This document shows positions 58,158 through 64,000 of a stretch of 64,000 bases of DNA, one piece after another. The notes beneath the pieces are model-generated. The model ran no database searches and was not told where the DNA came from. It worked only from the letters and a program-made list of their open reading frames with translations. Position numbers and translations under genes: made by a program. The first letter of the stretch is position 1. Every line of letters starts with the position of its first letter. The stretch comes from Chrysaora quinquecirrha (lineage: Eukaryota; Cnidaria; Scyphozoa; Semaeostomeae; Pelagiidae): contig JACTAT010000051.1 of assembly GCA_014526335.1 (NCBI GenBank), forward strand, positions 2,580,411 through 2,644,410, written 5' to 3'.

Positions 58158-61100
58158 TTATTTTCCTTCCTTAATTTGATTAGCTTCTTGAATTAATTCT
58201 TCCACATCCTCATCATCATCAGGAACGAAATCCTCATCTTCATCATCATCATCATAACTAGATGATTCATCACCATCCACTTCAGCATCATCGATAAAGC
58301 TATCATCATAATCATAAGTATTGTCTCCATCATCATCACTTTCACCAGTTAAAATTGATTTGCGTTTCGTTTTACGAGTTGACTTTCGTGTGGCTGGTGC
58401 AGGTTCTGTGAGCAAAAGAGTGAAAAAGATTAGTAAAATGTTATAACGATATTTACGTACTTTTTACGAAAGTCTGGTAAAAGGATAGCTATACTTGCAA
58501 GGCCCAAAAGAGCAAGAGGAACAGAAAATATAATACACGCTGTTTTACAAGGAACTCAAGAATGAAATTCACAAAAAATTAAGGAACCTATCGAGGCTAG
58601 GACAAAAAACAAAGAACGGTTTATACAACTAAATAACCGAAAAACAACCTTCATCGTAGTTCCCTAAAAGCCTCAATTTTCATTTAAATTAAAAAAACCG
58701 AAACAAGTTTAAATGAATTTGCTGTTATAAATAAGTATTCAAAAATATATCACGATAAAGAACAGTATAAGAAACTTTCAGCCTCATTTTGTTGAGAAAT
58801 TAAGGAACTCCAGCCTCAACTCAGACCAAAGTTTCCATATAAAAACTTGTACACGCATTTCTTATAAGAAACCAACCCTTAGGATGATGAAAATTATGAA
58901 ATCGTAGAGATAATCACTTTCAAGAGAAAGAAACGTTTTGGAGTTTGACGGTGGTATTTTCCTCCGAAATGAGCTTACAATGCTTCTGTTCTAACGTTAT
59001 AATATCATAAACAGCTTACACCATATCAGCTTTATAATGCTGTTCCAAAAAGTTTCGACATTTTTGACACAATTTTATAATTAATAAAACTAATGATTTA
59101 AAAATGTTTCGTTTTACCTTCTGGAGGCTTTGTATGTTTATATTCTGCTTTATGTTGCGGATTCTTTCTGAGAATAAAAATAACAAACAACAGAGTTAGT
59201 ATTTCGAAGGAATTGGAAACGAAATAAAGTTTTTCACAGGAGACGTTTAAAGATGTACAATATCTTCACATTTCGTTCTCAATTTGACACTTTCCTTATT
59301 TCCTATTTTGTTGCTATTATTACGTTGATCATCTAACTGTTTCTAAGGAATGCACCTTCTGGTTGGTGCATTTCGATCCGCATCTAGGGATCTGGGTTTA
59401 AATACCGGCCTAGTCACTTGATTCGGTCTGTTTCTGTCATTTATACCCTGAGGAGTATCAGACGAAAAAATACTTTTAAGTATATTAACAAATGTTTTCG
59501 CTACTGCTTGCAATTTCAAAATATTCATGTACCTTGTAATTAGGACTGTATGATCGAAAAAACGAGATTGAATTGAATTTAAACAGAATCGCGCAGTTAA
59601 AAATCAGTAGCATTAATACCTGTAGCAGCTTGTACCATACGGACATTCAGGCTTTTCACTGTCATCAACATCTTTGTCCTCCTCGTCATCACTGTGTGAA
59701 AATGCTTCAAAGTGCAGCGGATTCTTTCTAAGAAAAAAGAAAAACAGACATTTAAGAAGACATTTACCCTGCAGCCTAATACACAGGCAGCCAATAGTAC
59801 CAAATTAGCATTGGGAAGACAAGATTCTTCTTTCATAGAATTCACCTCTGGCACTGCAATCAATTGACCTCCACTGTGCAGGAGCATGTGACCTGTCTCA
59901 GGCATTTCAAAGTTGAAAAAAAGCAGTTGAAAAGAAATTCTGAACTTTCGCTAGAGTCCGGGGAGGATTCCGGGAAACGGAGGAGGACTAACCTCATGAC
60001 CATGTGACAAAGTTCATGTAACTTGATTGGCAAATATCAAAACATCAAGCAAATGCATTTATCAACGAAAAGGAAATTATTGCTGCGATTTGCAGCATGA
60101 CCAACCTCGGTACGATGACCATTCGGCGCTGTGTCAAGGTGAAATGGCGTACTTAGCGCCGGTCGCTGAATCTCAGTAGTATGTTGACCAATCGAGACCT
60201 CGACCCCGGATGTGGCGCTACTGTGGCTGGGCTCGAACCCTGACCACACCGAGCTCGTGACACCACGAGTCAGCTGACTTACACCACGACGGCCAGGAGC
60301 TGTAGATCTTGCGGAGAAGTTACCAGACAGTTAAGAAGTCTGACTGGCAATACATGCAATGTATGATATGAGAAGAAATGCTTACCTATAACAGGATTTG
60401 CCATACTGGCATTTCGGTAATTTCTGTGATGTTTTCTTCAGGTTTTCTTCCTTACTTTTGCTATTGTTCTCTTCTGATGAGGTAGATGTCACAGCCTAAA
60501 AACATTGATATAACAGGGACGACGATCGACAAATGTGCGAATAAAGTATCAAGGAATAAACAAGAAGTTAAAACGCACATCGTTGTAAAAAACACTTCTA
60601 AAACACCCATTGCAACATAGCGCTGGCTAAATTAACAATGATTTTATTTATTAAAGTGTTTCAATTCATATCCCACCTCATCTTCAATCGTTCCTTGAGC
60701 ATCAACAGCAATACTTTGTTTTTCTGTGCCATATTCTGATCGAAGATTATCTTGTTCTTCCGTCTCTGAAACTAAAGGCTGTCTCTCTGATTCTGATTCA
60801 TTTGTTGACACGCCGACTTCGTCTCTTATTTTTTTGTCTTCTTGTTTATGCTTTGTCACATCTGATGGTTTACTTTTATCAGGATCTTCAACTTTTTCGA
60901 CATCAGCTGACATTGAAATTTTTTCTATAAAGGTATAAGGCTCGCTTAGTGCTCGAATTTGTGCAATTTTTCGTAGGCCTCTTTTGATAAACTAACTATT
61001 GGGCATTTACCCATCCAGTCCCCTACCTCTCCCATTGTTTTGAACAATAGCCATTTGTCCCTTTTTCAAAACAACAATAGAATGCCCACAAAGTATAGGT

Positions 61101-63525
61101 CCCTTAAAAGAGGCCCAGGCTGGATCAAGACGAATTGAAATGGCTCTAAACTCTATTTCTACTTTGACTGAAAGAAAACCGAAATGCAACGAAGTCGTCT
61201 CCCTAAAGCTAATTCCGAAGAAAAACATATGATTTTTTTCACCTTTTTTATTACTTTCGTTGTCTTCTTTTCTATGTTGTGTTTTCTGTTTCTTATTTTT
61301 GGTATTGCTTGAAGATGAAGCCGAGCTCGCAGCTGTAGATGATCCTAACATCCAACTTGGTAGCTTTCTCTTTTTGTCTTTCAGACTCTCCTGATTTCTT
61401 TTCAAACTTTCACTGACTACGGATGAGACTCCAGTTTTTTCTGAAGAACTTTCTTCTAGAAACAAAACAAACTTAGGTACACAAAGCTCTCACACCTTTT
61501 CGTTACTTTAAAACATTAAGAGCCCTATATTTTTGCATGATACGGAATCCCCCATATGTTCATGCTTAAACCGTGAAATGTTGGAGTTTTTGTCGAGAGT
61601 TGGTGAACGAAAATTCCGTTTCGCGAAATTTCAATTTTCTGTACTTGAAATGGAAATCTACAGAATCACGCGTGAACTTGAGCGTCTAAACCCTGTCCAA
61701 ATCCCTGTTGAAGAGTTCCCACACTATTCATTATGCATCTACACCACAGCGAAATGAACGTAAAAGCCAAACTTACTCGCGAAAAGCAAGTCCAAAACAT
61801 TATCCTCCTGTTTATTTGAGAATAATGCTACTTTCTTAAATAAGCCCAGCCGTGAATAAGGCCAGGATAAATGTAAAAAACTTTGTGGTCCTTGATCAAG
61901 TCAATATGGTTTCTGTACAGGGTTTCCGTACCTTGGTTTCTGTATGTATGACAAAATTTATAAAAAGACTATAATCATAATATATATACCGACTGGTTTT
62001 GAATAACAAGAAAACTCGTTCTCATCTTTCACATCTTTCGTCTTTTCGTTGCTCTCGAAATCAATACTATCTATGCTGTCTTCTAATGTCGACTGAAATG
62101 GGACATCTACTTCTCTAGAATTATCATGATCCTGTACCTCATTCTGTGAGCTAGAAACGAAACACCAGTAAGAAATAAACGAACGAGAAATAAACGCAGT
62201 TCTTGCGTTTTTAGCAAATTGAATTATCTTCATGTTTCCTTAATTTCCACTGCTAAAAACAGTCGAAATCCTGGCCTTCCAACGAAACGAGTGCAGCAAA
62301 AGCGCTATTTGTCGATTAAATAGGCATGAAAACTTAGAGAGATATCCTTGATTGAATACTTTTTGACCAGTTGCATAGCCAGAGATCCAACAATGGAGAG
62401 GTAAAAGGGTGTGGTCGATAAAATTTGGGTGTGGTCTTAAAATATAATCAAGTCTTATCTTATGGCAATTTCAAGATATATACAAAATCTATCTCAGCAG
62501 TGATTAAGGGGGGTGGCTACCCCCTTTTGGCTCTCTTGGCTATGTCATTGCTTTAAAATGCCATCTACCTTGCATGCACTGTCTCTTTGTCATCTTTTGT
62601 GGTATTCTCATCTTTGTCATTCTGATCTACATTCCTTTTTTCTGAAGCTGGTCGATTTTCAATGATTTGTGATTCAGATTTTCTGTCCTCACTGCCTTCT
62701 CCAACAACAGAAAAGATCTGACAATCTGGCAAAAGAGATATGAAATCTCCATGTTTCAGTTCTTTCCATGCATTCTTCTCGAGGGCAGAAAACTTTTGAC
62801 AAGAATTTTTACAGATGAATGTAGGGTTATCATGTATCTAGAAAACATGAATCAATAAAATAGAAAAATAAAACAAAAACAAATAAGTAGGAAATAGAAT
62901 TAGGTGTTAGAGAACAATAATCAATTGTCAATGCACTGGTTTTATCTGCAAATCTCCATTTCTAAGAGCAATGACAGCATGAGATCTTGACACTCTTTTG
63001 TCTCGTACCTGAAAAAATAGGGAGGGGGATATAGATGAGTACAACATGATAGATTACTGAAGAATTGAACTGAAGAGGGAAATGGGATCAGCTGCTCCCT
63101 CCTAGAACAAAAGCATATTTCCAGGCAAAGTCTAAAAACAGGGGGATATTTTTCTAGAAATCCTTGAGTACATGATGAGATATGACAAAATTAGAATCAG
63201 GGGTGCTAGAAAGAAGGGGCAACGGGGGCAGCTTCCCCCTTTTTTGCCTTTGTCAAACTTGACAAATTCTTTTATCTTCATCTTCCTACTGCACCTGATT
63301 TGCTGGTTTATTGCGTTTCGTATATCTCCCCCTGGCTTTACTGGAGCCTCAAGCTCTGAAGGAGCACATCCCACCTGCACCACACCCCTCCCGGCCCCAA
63401 CCACTCTACCTGTCTTGTCTACCTACTTTCAAAAAAGGACCTCTTCCAATGACAGTTTCGCCTTCAGGAATCAGGATCTTTTCTTTGTCTTGCTCAGAAA
63501 TAAGTAGAAATTTATTCAAAGACAT
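58158..63525 (-). CDS. APLF: Aprataxin and PNK-like factor (DNA-repair and histone chaperone)
   Basis: Ten exons in consistent phase: 63427-63525, 62937-63008, 62569-62837, 61990-62150, 61243-61455, 60677-60924, 60386-60495, 59620-59727, 59118-59167, 58158-58405; 525 residues (human 511). The FHA domain (1 to about 100) shows GETVIGRGPFL, DKRVSRSHAVI and DLQIKP. A Ku-binding motif sits at 228-237 (KKRKLPSWML). Two PBZ fingers lie at 383-402 (CQYGKSCYRKNPLHFEAFSH) and 419-438 (CPYGTSCYRKNPQHKAEYKH), both with all Cys and His ligands. An acidic C-terminus ends DVEELIQEANQIK, like the human histone-binding tail. In human cells APLF binds phosphorylated XRCC1/XRCC4, Ku and poly(ADP-ribose) in non-homologous end joining; assigned by orthology. 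The start at 63525 gives the expected N-terminus. No frame breaks. Confidence 0.95.
60140..60300 (-). mobile_element. tRNA-derived SINE, family A (minus)
   Basis: Reverse complement of the family A order (GCCGGTCGCTGAATCTCAGT, CCAATCGAGACCTCGACCCC, GGGCTCGAACCCTGACCACA, ACGAGTCAGCTGACTTACAC). Lies in the APLF intron between exons 7 and 8. Confidence 0.78.
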
Positions 63526-63783
63526 CTCTCCTGTTTTCAAATCTTTTTTCTTGGCATCTGTCGAAATCAAACATGATGATCTTGAAGAACTGATGGAAAG
63601 GATGTTTGTTTTGATTGTTGTTGTTGTTGATGAAACAGGAACTAAAAATGCTAATGTAAGCAACTATGTTCGCCAAAACGAGGTCAAATCAACAGCGCGG
63701 CCACTTTTAGAGATTTCACCACAAGGAAGACGCTGTTGTAACTCGTCTTATTTATATTTTCTTCGTGAATAAAAAACTTTTAG
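63526..63783. promoter_or_regulatory. Bidirectional promoter of APLF and ELAC1
   Basis: Only 258 bp separate the two divergent start codons. CG-containing sites are more frequent here than in the flanks (for example around 63690-63730). There is no TATA box. A CTTTTAG directly before the ELAC1 ATG could be a splice acceptor, leaving a 5'UTR intron possible. Function inferred from the arrangement. Confidence 0.6.
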
Positions 63784-64000
63784 ATGACGATGGAGATTCA
63801 TTTATTAGGAACAGCATCATGCTTTCCAACACCGAAACGTGGAGTTTCCTGCACAGCTTTGAGACATGATAATGGCGTCTGGCTTTTTGATTGTGGTGAA
63901 GGTTCTCAAATCCAGCTTCAGAAAAGTGAGATAAAGCCAGGCAGAATAAACAAGATATTCATTACACATCTTCATGGCGATCATCTGTTTGGTCTACCCG
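63784..64000 (+). CDS. ELAC1: Zinc phosphodiesterase ELAC1 (short-form tRNase Z), 5' part
   Basis: 72 codons are visible before the window ends. The N-terminus [20 protein letters not shown] and the following [29 protein letters not shown] and LFGLP match ELAC1. THLHGDH is the metal-binding HxHxDH signature of the metallo-beta-lactamase fold. ELAC1 is the short RNase Z; in vertebrates it removes 2',3'-cyclic phosphate from cleaved tRNAs and can trim tRNA 3' trailers. The start at 63784 (ATGACG) gives the family-typical N-terminus; a second ATG lies two codons later. Divergent from APLF. Confidence 0.93.
   Translation, partial: MTMEIHLLGTASCFPTPKRGVSCTALRHDNGVWLFDCGEGSQIQLQKSEIKPGRINKIFITHLHGDHLFGLP

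Overview
The window is nuclear DNA of an invertebrate animal. It is AT-rich, with GT-AG introns of 80 bp to 1.6 kb, clear metazoan orthologues (WDR26, FAM177A, ZCCHC8, a BMP2/4-class ligand, APLF, ELAC1), a truncated jockey/CR1-like LINE, tRNA-derived SINEs and dense foldback MITEs. A cnidarian is my best guess, but the sequence alone does not prove it. No operon, CRISPR array, rRNA or convincing intact tRNA gene is present.

Layout. At 1-8423 (minus) lies a serine/acid-rich ankyrin-repeat gene. Its last visible exon resembles the linker in front of a HECT E3 ligase domain, and the gene runs off the left edge. Its long N-terminal exons carry about eight frame breaks, and part of one ankyrin exon and its intron is duplicated at 697-860. 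Head-to-head with it is WDR26 (plus, 9567-20112, 15 exons), a scaffold of the CTLH/GID ubiquitin ligase; its introns hold SINEs and large CTTG and CTTGA satellites. FAM177A (plus, 22207-23784, 4 exons) and ZCCHC8 (plus, 25717-27979, 2 exons; NEXT-complex scaffold) follow.

From 27980 to 50359 there is a 22-kb stretch with no recognisable gene. It holds MITEs, GAT satellites, local tandem duplications and a nested foldback cluster. It ends at a BMP2/4-type ligand gene (plus, 50360-52225, 2 exons) whose single coding intron matches the vertebrate BMP2/4 position. A 5'-truncated, frameshifted LINE lies at 53640-55535 (minus). APLF (minus, 58158-63525, 10 exons, intact) has an FHA domain, a Ku-binding motif, two PBZ zinc fingers and an acidic tail. 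It is head-to-head with ELAC1/RNase Z short form (plus, from 63784, cut by the right edge), with 258 bp between the start codons.

The genes do not form one pathway. Two concern ubiquitin ligation (WDR26 and possibly the ankyrin/HECT gene), two RNA processing (ZCCHC8, ELAC1), one DNA repair (APLF) and one development (BMP). I did not find a convincing new biological system. The most notable items are the frame-broken repeat-rich ankyrin gene, a palindromic TTA-flanked MITE family with nested copies, two hAT-like MITEs with perfect 8-bp target duplications, a tandem SINE array in a WDR26 intron, a shortened zinc knuckle in ZCCHC8, and identically placed introns in both APLF zinc fingers.
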